From NCBI GenBank assembly GCA_012962595.1, contig DTXE01000366.1, positions 1-7,963 on the forward strand: DNA of 7,963 nt, in the 5' to 3' direction. Each line of letters starts with the position of its first letter. Position 1 is the first letter of the stretch. This document shows positions 1 to 6,896 of the stretch, piece by piece. The position numbers and the translations under genes were made by a program. The notes beneath the pieces were generated by a model. It was not told the DNA's origin and searched no databases. It was given only the letters and a program-made list of their open reading frames with translations. The stretch is from Syntrophaceae bacterium. Lineage in GTDB: Bacteria > Desulfobacterota > DTXE01.

Positions 1-480
1 CTAGTAGGTGAGATGCGGGATTTGGAGACCATATCATTGGCCTTGGAGGCGGCAGCAACAGGGCATTTGGTATTGAGCACCTTGCATACTACAAGTGCTG
101 CCAAGACGGTGGATCGAATTATAGAGGTATTCCCTGCTCACCAACAGCCCCAGATTCGCTCCACTTTAGCAGATGGCATCAGGGGGGTAATTTCCCAGGC
201 CCTGTTTAGAAGGGTTGATAAGCCTGGGAGATGTGTGGCATTAGAGATCATGATTGCTACTCATGCAGTCAGGGCCCTCATTCGTGAGGCCAAAACCTAC
301 CAAATACCTTCCATGATCCAGACCGGGAAAAAATATGGTATGCAGTCCTTAGATGATGCCATTATGGATCTTCTAAGTAAAGGCTGGATTAGTCCCGATG
401 AGGCCTATAGCAAATGCGTTGATAAACAAAAGTTTTTGCCCTTCCTCAAAAAGGCACCCACGGACTTTACCGAGGTTTAG
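1..480 (+). CDS. pilT: Type IV pilus retraction ATPase PilT (C-terminal part, 5' truncated by window edge)
   Basis: PilT is the hexameric cytoplasmic ATPase that drives pilus retraction by depolymerising pilin at the inner membrane. The frame is open from base 1 and encodes 159 residues before the stop. PilT is normally about 345-370 residues, so roughly the first 200 (N-terminal PAS-like domain, Walker A, Asp box) lie outside the window. The visible part starts inside the Walker B segment (LVGEMRD) and continues into the His box (GHLVLSTLHT). It then carries the PilT signature region as VRALIRE, close to the AIRNLIRE motif linked to retraction in characterised PilT proteins, followed by QIPSMIQTGKKYGMQSLDD and a typical C-terminus (GWISPDEAY, then KFLPFLK). 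The internal ATG at base 13 is not the real start, because the homology runs through it to base 1. The stop codon overlaps the Shine-Dalgarno of the next gene, which indicates one transcript. The intact signature makes this the canonical PilT of the pair. Confidence 0.95.
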   Translation, partial: LVGEMRDLETISLALEAAATGHLVLSTLHTTSAAKTVDRIIEVFPAHQQPQIRSTLADGIRGVISQALFRRVDKPGRCVALEIMIATHAVRALIREAKTYQIPSMIQTGKKYGMQSLDDAIMDLLSKGWISPDEAYSKCVDKQKFLPFLKKAPTDFTEV

Positions 481-489
481 GAGGAGGAA

Positions 490-1671
490 ATGAGGAAGAA
501 GGAGATTGATTACATCTTGAGGACCATATTAGAAGCGCAGCAGGATGTATCCGATATCAATATCACCGTGGGAAGGCCCCTTCAAGTAGAATCCGCTGGA
601 AAGCTGATTCCTGTATCCTTTAATCCCTCCATCCATAGTTTGACACCTTTCCAGACCGAGATATTTGCCCTTAGTCTTATTAATTCAGATAAACGTCTCA
701 CTCACACCTTAGTTCAGGAGGGTTCCTGCGACTTTTCGTATGAGGTGCCAGGTCTAGCCAGATTTAGAGTCAATGTCTTTTCCCAAAGGCATTGTCTTTC
801 CGCAGTGATGAGAAAATTGCCTACCAGTATCCCTACTATCAAGGAACTGAAATTACCAAATGCCTTTGAAAAAATGGCCCAGGAAAAGAATGGGATAATT
901 TTGGTAACCGGGGCTACCGGCAGTGGAAAGTCTACCTCCTTAGCCGCCTTACTTAACGAGATAAACGAAAATCAAGCAGTCCATATAATCACTCTGGAAG
1001 ACCCAGTGGAGTTTGTCCATCCCCATAAACAGGCCACCTTTAATCAGAGGGAGTTAGGCGCAGACTTTGATACCTTTGCTAATGGGCTTAGAGCAGCCCT
1101 GAGACAGGCCCCTAAGGTGATTCTGGTTGGAGAGATGAGGGATAGGGAGACTGTTGAGATAGGCTTGATGGCAGCGGAGACAGGACACCTGGTGCTAAGC
1201 ACCCTACATACCATAGATGCCGGCCAGACCGTAAATCGCATGGTGGGGATGTTTAATCAGGAAGAGGAAAGACAGGTAAGAATCCGCCTTGCCGATACTG
1301 TAAGGTGGATCGTCAGTCAGAGGCTTCTGCCTAAGATTGGCGGTGGAAGAGTGGCAGTATTTGAAGTTCTGGGAAGTAACTTAAGTGTTAAAGAATGTAT
1401 TATAAATGGAGAATCTGAGGATAAGACATTTTACGGCATTATGGAAGCCAGTGAGGCATTCGGGATGCAGACCTTTGATAAGGACATCCTTGAGGCATAC
1501 AAGAATGAACTGATTACCGAGGAAGTAGCCCTGGCCTATGCGTCCAAGAGACCTGTGGTACGAAGGGGTATAGACAAAATAAAGAGCGAAAAAGGTGTAA
1601 AAACCACAACCATTGAAGGATTGGCCATTGATGAAGGGTACGGTAGGAAGGATGAAGGCTCTCTTTTATAG
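490..1671 (+). CDS. Second PilT/PilU-type pilus motor ATPase, divergent paralogue
   Basis: This 393-residue protein belongs to the PilT/PilU branch of secretion ATPases and probably acts as an accessory retraction motor with the upstream PilT. Walker A is at residues 141-149 (GATGSGKST), the Asp box at about 168-177 (TLEDPVEFVH), Walker B around 210-218 (VILVGEMRD) and the His box at 232-241 (GHLVLSTLHT), so the ATPase core looks complete. Three features differ from classical PilT. The usual DPD before the Walker B strand reads APK (207-209). The AIRNLIRE region is replaced by KECIINGESEDKTFY, followed by FGMQTFD (324-330), which resembles the PilU side of the family. A tail of about 35 residues after residue 357 is rich in charged residues and Gly. 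The start is clear: a strong AGGAGGAGGAA lies at 479-489, overlapping the pilT stop codon. PilU is plausible, but I leave the symbol blank because PilT2 and PilU are hard to separate by eye. Confidence 0.9.
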   Translation: MRKKEIDYILRTILEAQQDVSDINITVGRPLQVESAGKLIPVSFNPSIHSLTPFQTEIFALSLINSDKRLTHTLVQEGSCDFSYEVPGLARFRVNVFSQRHCLSAVMRKLPTSIPTIKELKLPNAFEKMAQEKNGIILVTGATGSGKSTSLAALLNEINENQAVHIITLEDPVEFVHPHKQATFNQRELGADFDTFANGLRAALRQAPKVILVGEMRDRETVEIGLMAAETGHLVLSTLHTIDAGQTVNRMVGMFNQEEERQVRIRLADTVRWIVSQRLLPKIGGGRVAVFEVLGSNLSVKECIINGESEDKTFYGIMEASEAFGMQTFDKDILEAYKNELITEEVALAYASKRPVVRRGIDKIKSEKGVKTTTIEGLAIDEGYGRKDEGSLL

Positions 1672-1682
1672 AAGGGGGAAGT

Positions 1683-2156
1683 ATGGAAACCGATAAAGAA
1701 ATGAGGGTCGATCTTTTTACAGAGGGAATAAAAAATGCCCTCATCTGTGAGAATGATGAGAAAAACCTGGGGCTAATAACCAATGCCCTGGAATCCCTAG
1801 ATTACAAAGTCATGGTGGCTACCTCTGCTCAAGATGTAGAGGAAAAATTACAGTTTGTTCACTATGACATCATCATCCTGAATGAAGCATTTGGTGGCGA
1901 GACCGGCAAAGATAACGCCATCTTGAGATATTTAAACACCATACCTATGACTATAAGAAGGGATATGTTAGTTGTTTTTGTAGGAAAAGACTTTAGAACC
2001 CTGGACCACATGGCGGCCTTTGCCAATAGTGTCAATGTGGTTGTGAATATTGACCATCTCAAAGATATTCAATCTATTCTGAAGACCTCTATTACCCACC
2101 ATGAGAAATTTTACAAGGTATTCAAAGATTATCTGAAAGAAGCAGGTAGGGCTTAA
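1683..2156 (+). CDS. Receiver-like (pseudo-REC) protein lacking phosphorylation residues
   Basis: This 157-residue protein has a response-regulator receiver-like pattern but no recognisable output domain. The first strand reads ALICEND (19-25), where receivers normally have two acidic Asp residues; here they appear as E23 and N24. The strand that normally ends in the phospho-accepting Asp reads YDIIILNEAF, with Asn at 67. The switch Thr/Ser region reads VVFVGKD, and the conserved Lys-Pro before the last helix appears as VVNIDHLKD, with Asn at the Lys position. If the alignment is right, phosphotransfer is not possible and the domain probably serves as a protein-interaction module. A start at 1683 is supported by GGGGG at 1674-1678; a second in-frame ATG at 1701 has no good ribosome site. 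It lies 11 bases after the second PilT-type ATPase and 13 bases before hldE, apparently in the same operon, so a role in pilus motor control is reasonable but inferred. Phosphorylation-independent receiver domains in pilus motility are known (FrzS of Myxococcus), but orthology is not claimed. Confidence 0.75.
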   Translation: METDKEMRVDLFTEGIKNALICENDEKNLGLITNALESLDYKVMVATSAQDVEEKLQFVHYDIIILNEAFGGETGKDNAILRYLNTIPMTIRRDMLVVFVGKDFRTLDHMAAFANSVNVVVNIDHLKDIQSILKTSITHHEKFYKVFKDYLKEAGRA

Positions 2157-2169
2157 GGTACATGAGGGT

Positions 2170-3645
2170 ATGCGGGAGTTTTTCTTAGAAAATGCCACAT
2201 CTGTAATCCCCAGCTTCTCCAACTATACACTCCTGGTAGTGGGTGATTTGATGATTGATGAGTATCTCTGGGGAAGGGTAGATCGAATTTCACCTGAAGC
2301 ACCGGTACAGGTGGTGGACATCGAGAATCAGACTTATGTCCTTGGGGGAGCAGGCAATGTGGTTAATAATCTTGTTAGTTTGGGGGCCAAGGTTTATGTG
2401 ACAGGTGTCATTGGCCAGGACATAAATGGTGAACTTTTGCACCATGAATTAAAAAGGCTGGGAGTAACAACGGAGGGCCTATTTTTTGATGCGGCTCGGC
2501 GAACCACCAAAAAAACCAGAGTTATGGCACATGGTCAGCAGGTATTAAGGATAGATTGGGAAACCAGGAAAGAGGTTTTGGAGGGTCTAGGGGATAGGAT
2601 TATAAACTATGTTAGGGACAATGTATCACTATTCGATGTGGTTTTGATTTCGGATTATGCCAAGGGAGTTCTTACAGGTAAGGTATTAAAAGGGGTCATC
2701 CATGCCTGCCATAACGGCAAAAAGCCAGTTTTGGCAGGTCCTAAAGGCAATGAATTTAAAAACTACAAAGGGGCCACTATAATCACGGCTAATAAGAAAG
2801 AGGCAGCCTTGGCATCAGGAATTCCTATTGAGAATGAGGATGCATTGATCCACATAGGTCAGGGTTTTGTGCATGAGCTGGAGCTTGAGGCAGCCCTTAT
2901 AACTAGAGGGAAGGAAGGTATGACACTATTTATGAAGGGTAAGCCTCCTGTCCACATCAAAGCACAGGTAAGGGAGGTGTATGATGTTTCTGGTGCGGGT
3001 GATACTGTTCTGGCTGTATTAGGACTAGGAATTGCCTCCGGTCTTTCCTTCACTCATGCCTCATATCTGGCTAACTTAGCGGCAGGTATCGTGGTAAGCA
3101 AGATAGGCACTGCTACTACATCTAGGGATGAATTGATGGATGCACTAGTCCAAAGGATAGCCTTTACTACCAATAAGGTTAAAAACCTCCAGGAGCTAAA
3201 ACAGATTGTTGGCTACTTAAAGGCGCAAGGCAAAAGGGTTGTCTTTACCAATGGATGTTTTGATCTTCTACATGTAGGTCATATAAAGCTGCTTAAGGAA
3301 TCTAAGGCATTGGGGGATATATTGATTGTGGCCTTGGACTCTGATGATTCTGTTAGAAGGCTTAAAGGTAATGGACGCCCCATTATTAATCAATATGAAC
3401 GTGCTAAAGTTTTGGCAGCCCTGGACTGTGTAGACTACATAACTATCTTCTCTACCGATTCACTTTGCGATTTGCTAAGAGAGCTGAGCCCCGGTGTTTT
3501 AACCAAGGGTAGTAATTATAAAAAAGAGGAAGTGATAGGTAGGGAGATAGTAGAGGGGTACGGAGGAGAGGTAGTCTTGATACCGGTAGCTGAAGGTATA
3601 TCTACTTCTGAGATCATTGGTAATATCGTTAAAAACCAAATATAG
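2170..3645 (+). CDS. hldE: Bifunctional D-glycero-beta-D-manno-heptose-7-phosphate kinase / heptose-1-phosphate adenylyltransferase HldE
   Basis: HldE (RfaE) makes ADP-heptose for the LPS inner core. The N-terminal kinase phosphorylates heptose-7-phosphate at C1, and after GmhB removes the 7-phosphate the C-terminal domain adds AMP from ATP. At 491 residues it is slightly longer than E. coli HldE (477). The PfkB/ribokinase domain covers about 20-325: GDLMIDEYLWG near the start, the GGAGN glycine motif at 59-63, and the DVSGAGD signature with predicted catalytic base D278. The nucleotidyltransferase domain starts near 345, with FTNGCFDLLHVGH (359-371) including the HxGH motif (368-371), and ends with an STSEII segment. 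Two positions look unusual: the kinase DPK motif reads GPK (G190), and TPN reads TAN (206-208). The ATG at 2170 is preceded by AAGG about 11 bases upstream; GAGGG at 2164-2168 is too close to serve. The gene follows the receiver-like gene by 13 bases and probably shares its transcript, although its pathway is envelope synthesis rather than pili. Confidence 0.95.
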   Translation: MREFFLENATSVIPSFSNYTLLVVGDLMIDEYLWGRVDRISPEAPVQVVDIENQTYVLGGAGNVVNNLVSLGAKVYVTGVIGQDINGELLHHELKRLGVTTEGLFFDAARRTTKKTRVMAHGQQVLRIDWETRKEVLEGLGDRIINYVRDNVSLFDVVLISDYAKGVLTGKVLKGVIHACHNGKKPVLAGPKGNEFKNYKGATIITANKKEAALASGIPIENEDALIHIGQGFVHELELEAALITRGKEGMTLFMKGKPPVHIKAQVREVYDVSGAGDTVLAVLGLGIASGLSFTHASYLANLAAGIVVSKIGTATTSRDELMDALVQRIAFTTNKVKNLQELKQIVGYLKAQGKRVVFTNGCFDLLHVGHIKLLKESKALGDILIVALDSDDSVRRLKGNGRPIINQYERAKVLAALDCVDYITIFSTDSLCDLLRELSPGVLTKGSNYKKEEVIGREIVEGYGGEVVLIPVAEGISTSEIIGNIVKNQI

Positions 3646-3699
3646 CCTAAAGGAATCCTCTTGCCAATAAAGGTCAAGGGGCATTAGATAGAGAGTTTT

Positions 3700-5058
3700 A
3701 TGCCCAAGATACTAGTGGTTGATGATGAGTTGAGTATGCGGGAGATGCTTAAAATCCTTCTGAAAAAGGAAGGATATGAGGTAGTAACTGCCTCTGATGG
3801 GGAGAAGGCAAGTCAATTATTTAAAAAGGATCATTATGATCTTATTATTGCCGATATCAGGATGCCCAAAATGGATGGGCTTACCTTGTTGCATAGAATA
3901 AAAGAACATCATCCCCACATACCGGTGATTATGATTACTGCCTATGCCTCTCCAGATGATGCCATTTTAGCCATGAAAGAAGGGGCATATGACTACATTA
4001 CCAAACCCTTTAAAGTAGAAGAAATAAAATCGGTAATTAAGGGTGCCTTAGAAGGAAGGCCATTTGTAGATAAGGCATTAGAGAAACAAAAGAGACCCCA
4101 AGATGGGTTTGAGGATTTAGTTGGTAAAAGTCCAGCAATGCTGCGGATATATGATATTATCCAAAGAGTTGCCCCTACTAATACCAATATATTAATCTCC
4201 GGTGAAAGTGGGACAGGAAAGGAACTGGTGGCCAAGGCCATATGGAAAAATAGCCCTAGGAGAGATAAGCCCTTTGTGACCATAAACTGCAGTGCCATTC
4301 CTGAGAACTTACTAGAGTCTGAGCTCTTTGGACATGAAAAAGGGGCCTTTACCGGCGCTATCTCCCAAAAGATGGGCAAATTTGAGCTTGCCCATCAAGG
4401 AACTATATTTCTAGACGAAGTAGGCGACATGAGCCCCTCTACCCAGGCAAAGGTGTTAAGGGTATTGGAACAAAAGGAAATTGAGAGGATAGGAAGTAAG
4501 AGACCCATAATAGTGGATGTAAGAATAATTGCTGCTACTAATAAGGACTTGGAGCAAGAGGTAATTTCCAAGCGGTTCAGAGAAGACCTTTTTTATCGCT
4601 TAAATGTAATTCATATCTATATACCCCCTTTGCGTGAACGAAGGGGGGATATCCCTCTTTTAGTGGAACATTTTCTAAAAAAGTGTTCCCGCAAATTGGG
4701 TAAAGATGTGAGAGGGATATCATCTTATGCACTAAGGACCCTGATAGATTATGATTTTCCGGGTAATGTGCGAGAACTTGAGAATATGATAGAAAGGGGG
4801 GTGGCCTTAGAGACCTCAAATATTGTCCTTCCCGAAAGTCTAGTTCTTTCTCACTATAAAAGAGAAGGTAAGATACCTAAACCTCCATCAATTCCTCCCC
4901 AGGGGATTGACCTAGAAGAGCAAGTGAGCAAATTTGAAAAGGATTTGATTTTTAAGGCCCTGGATATGGCTCGGGGCTCCAGAATGAAGGCAGCCCAGCT
5001 ACTTAATATCAGCTTTAGATCCCTAAGATACAAATTGAAAAAATATGGGATAAGCTAA
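3700..5058 (+). CDS. pilR: Sigma-54-dependent response regulator, PilR type
   Basis: This 452-residue NtrC-family activator has three domains. The receiver (1-120) has an intact acidic pair D8/D9, phospho-acceptor D52, switch T80 and K102. The AAA+ domain (about 133-370) has Walker A GESGTGKE (168-175), the sigma-54 contact loop GAFTGA (215-220), Walker B FLDE (237-240) and the arginine-rich REDLFYRLNV segment. A Fis-type helix-turn-helix occupies about 412-452. Its C-terminal FRSLRYKLKKYGI closely resembles the end of characterised PilR proteins, and the directly following gene is a PilS-like kinase; together these favour PilR over other NtrC-family members such as ZraR/AtoC. PilR-P activates sigma-54 transcription of pilin and related genes. 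The 54-base gap after hldE (3646-3699) contains no sigma-54 promoter or terminator that I can defend. The ribosome site is weak (GAGAG, 3691-3695, four bases before ATG), and no better start is visible. Confidence 0.9.
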   Translation: MPKILVVDDELSMREMLKILLKKEGYEVVTASDGEKASQLFKKDHYDLIIADIRMPKMDGLTLLHRIKEHHPHIPVIMITAYASPDDAILAMKEGAYDYITKPFKVEEIKSVIKGALEGRPFVDKALEKQKRPQDGFEDLVGKSPAMLRIYDIIQRVAPTNTNILISGESGTGKELVAKAIWKNSPRRDKPFVTINCSAIPENLLESELFGHEKGAFTGAISQKMGKFELAHQGTIFLDEVGDMSPSTQAKVLRVLEQKEIERIGSKRPIIVDVRIIAATNKDLEQEVISKRFREDLFYRLNVIHIYIPPLRERRGDIPLLVEHFLKKCSRKLGKDVRGISSYALRTLIDYDFPGNVRELENMIERGVALETSNIVLPESLVLSHYKREGKIPKPPSIPPQGIDLEEQVSKFEKDLIFKALDMARGSRMKAAQLLNISFRSLRYKLKKYGIS

Positions 5059-6681
5059 ATGGCGGAACATCCCAATATGGAGCAAAATAAGAGCCTTAAA
5101 AAAAATCTGCAATGGCTGATGGCACTCAGGGTCATTATCACCACATTTCTCCTTGGGGCAACAGCATATATCCAGATAAGAGAAAGGTACTTATATCTAT
5201 TTCCCTCCTTAGACTATATCTATATTTTTATCAGTTTTACCTATTTTCTCACCATAGTCTATGGTTTCCTGCTATCTAAGATAAAAAATCTAAGGGCCAT
5301 GGCCTATCAGCAAATATTAGGAGATGTAGTTCTGACTACCATCTTAATCTATATTACTGGGGGGACTGAAAGTATCTTCTCCTTCGTCTATCTATTCTCT
5401 GTTATTTCGGCAAGTATGATCCTTTATAGAAGAGGGGGACTGATTGTTGCCTCTATGAGCACTATCCTTTTTGGGTTGCTCTTGAATCTGGAATACTATG
5501 GTGTACTCATCCCATTAGGGAGGAAGGGTATAGAATACACTGTCCATGATGCCCATTATTTCTTTTATCTCCTGGGTATGAATATGGCCGCCTTTTATTT
5601 AGTAGCCATCTTGAGCTCCCATATCTCACAACGCCTAAAAGAGGTAGAAGCTGAGCTTGAAAGGAAAAAAATAGACTATAGCAAATTAGAGGCCCTTTAC
5701 AGGGATATTGTGGAGAATGTGGAGAGTGGCCTCATCTCTTTAGATAGGGATGGACATATTGGCTTTTTGAACAAGGCGGGGGAAGATATTCTGGGGTATA
5801 GATTTGATGAGCTTTATAAGGAGTCGGTAAGCAAGATATTTCCATGGATTGACCTCAAACGTAAAGGGCAACTTAGAGGAGAGGCCATATTCAAGAAAAA
5901 GGATGGAAAGGATATATTTTTGGGTTTTTCCATTTCTCCATCTAGGGATATTGGGGGCAAGGTCATGGTTTTTCAAGATATTACCAAGGTAAAGGAAATG
6001 GAAGAACAGGTGATGAGATCAGAAAAATTGGCTGCTATAGGGGAGTTGGCGGCAGGTATTGCCCATGAGATTCGAAATCCCATAGCCTCTATAAGCGGGT
6101 CTACCGAAATACTCAAAGAAGAATTGGGAGGGTCTAACCATTTAAAGCCATTGATGGACATCATTCTTAGAGAAGCTGATCGACTGAATAGATTGGTCAC
6201 CGATTTCTTGCAATTCAGTAAACCAGCTCTGCCTCAAAAGGAGGTTTTCCCCCTAAAGGATCTAATCAATGAGACCCTTTTGAGTTTAAGAGGTAATCCG
6301 GACTGGAATCAGGATGTAAAGGTTGAGGTGCAGATTCCCAACTCCCTTTCACTTTATGGAGATTCTGGTCAATTAAGGCAGGTGTTCTTAAATCTTTTTT
6401 TAAACGCCGTTCAGGCCATGCCTCATGGAGGGATTCTTCATATTTCGGCCTTAAACAGGGATGGCCTAGTGGAGGTTTCTGTCCAAGACACAGGCCTTGG
6501 CATTCCCCAGGAGATTAAGGGTAAGATATTTGATCCCTTCTTTACTACTAAGGAAAATGGCACAGGGCTTGGGCTAACTATAGTACATCAAATTATTAAG
6601 AATCACCAAGGGGAAATACAGGTTAAGAGTGAGTTTGCCCGGGGAACTAAAGTAACACTGAGGCTTTTATCCCCTCATTAG
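5059..6681 (+). CDS. pilS: Membrane sensor histidine kinase, PilS type
   Basis: This 540-residue inner-membrane kinase is the likely partner of the adjacent PilR. Six hydrophobic segments lie at roughly 20-40, 53-74, 86-101, 106-122, 128-146 and 167-186, with only short loops between them. This is the PilS layout, in which the membrane domain is thought to sense pilin in the inner membrane. A charged, helix-forming linker (about 187-213) leads into a PAS domain (about 215-310). HisKA follows with HEIRNP and phospho-acceptor H336. The ATPase domain has N-box residues N445/N449, DTGLGIP (477-483), FDPFFTTK (491-498) and GTGLGL (501-506), all intact. The ATG follows the pilR stop with no intervening base; GGGA at 5047-5050 inside pilR is the likely ribosome site. 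An in-frame ATG at residue 7 is an alternative start. The order pilR-pilS is the reverse of the common pilS-pilR. The stop codon supplies the first base of an inverted repeat. Confidence 0.9.
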   Translation: MAEHPNMEQNKSLKKNLQWLMALRVIITTFLLGATAYIQIRERYLYLFPSLDYIYIFISFTYFLTIVYGFLLSKIKNLRAMAYQQILGDVVLTTILIYITGGTESIFSFVYLFSVISASMILYRRGGLIVASMSTILFGLLLNLEYYGVLIPLGRKGIEYTVHDAHYFFYLLGMNMAAFYLVAILSSHISQRLKEVEAELERKKIDYSKLEALYRDIVENVESGLISLDRDGHIGFLNKAGEDILGYRFDELYKESVSKIFPWIDLKRKGQLRGEAIFKKKDGKDIFLGFSISPSRDIGGKVMVFQDITKVKEMEEQVMRSEKLAAIGELAAGIAHEIRNPIASISGSTEILKEELGGSNHLKPLMDIILREADRLNRLVTDFLQFSKPALPQKEVFPLKDLINETLLSLRGNPDWNQDVKVEVQIPNSLSLYGDSGQLRQVFLNLFLNAVQAMPHGGILHISALNRDGLVEVSVQDTGLGIPQEIKGKIFDPFFTTKENGTGLGLTIVHQIIKNHQGEIQVKSEFARGTKVTLRLLSPH

Positions 6682-6719
6682 GTGACAAAATTTGTTGGAT
6701 ACAGACAAAAAATGTCACC
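6681..6719. repeat. 39-base inverted repeat directly at the end of pilS
   Basis: GGTGACA (6681-6687) is the exact reverse complement of TGTCACC (6713-6719). Inside these arms three A residues face three A residues, then TTTGT (6691-6695) pairs with ACAAA (6705-6709), leaving a 9-base centre. In total 12 of 15 arm positions pair. The first base is the last base of the pilS stop codon. There is no T-run after either arm in either direction, so it is not a standard intrinsic terminator. It could be a dyad operator, an RNA processing stem or one end of an inserted element; the sequence alone does not decide. Confidence 0.6.
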
Positions 6720-6803
6720 AATGTATGTGCAAAGACAGTATAAACCCTCATGGCCCTCCGGACCACAAAGAATTATGAAAATGGAATATAGGCAGGGATT
6801 AAA

Positions 6804-6873
6804 ATTCAAAATCCCAAATTCCAAATCCCAAATTCCAAACAATGTTTGGTATTTGATGCTTGGAATTTGGAAT
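6804..6873. repeat. Heptad-unit palindromic repeat (REP/MITE-like hairpin) upstream of ftsQ
   Basis: Positions 6804-6838 are five tandem 7-base units: one degenerate ATTCAAA, then ATCCCAA, ATTCCAA, ATCCCAA, ATTCCAA. Positions 6846-6873 are four units of the complementary heptad: TTGGTAT, TTGATGC, TTGGAAT, TTGGAAT. The two sets face each other in exact register around base 6842. Arms 6811-6841 and 6843-6873 pair at 25 of 31 positions, including a perfect 7-base core CCAAACA/TGTTTGG. A simple heptad repeat plus this dyad is the look of a dispersed intergenic palindrome. Similar AT-rich ATTCCAA-type palindromes recur in many environmental bacterial genomes, as I recall, but copy number here cannot be judged from one window. 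The long open frames across it on both strands come from the repeat and are not genes. Confidence 0.75.
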
Positions 6874-6880
6874 TTAAACA

Positions 6881-6887
6881 AGAGGAG
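6881..6887 (+). promoter_or_regulatory. ftsQ: Ribosome binding site that fixes the ftsQ start
   Basis: AGAGGAG lies nine bases before the ATG at 6897, the best Shine-Dalgarno in the gap. It decides for ATG 6897 over the upstream in-frame TTG at 6846, which lies inside the palindromic repeat and would add 17 repeat-derived residues. Confidence 0.75.
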
Positions 6888-6896
6888 CTTTTTCAC

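Noticed and set aside
3646..3699. Sigma-54 promoter before pilR
   Set aside because: TTGCCAAT at 3661-3668 reads as TTGGCA only on the opposite strand, and it lacks the matching GC element about ten bases on.
3993..4379. 128-codon minus-strand frame inside pilR
   Set aside because: It is antisense to the conserved receiver and AAA+ domains of pilR and shows no domain of its own.
6681..6719. Intrinsic terminator after pilS
   Set aside because: The dyad has an AT-rich inner stem and no T-run following either arm.
6681..6719. CRP/FNR-type operator
   Set aside because: The TGACA/TGTCA half-sites are about 25 bases apart, far more than the spacing of such sites.
6846..6896. Longer FtsQ starting at TTG 6846
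   Set aside because: The extra 17 residues come from the repeat, and the good Shine-Dalgarno at 6881-6887 points to ATG 6897.
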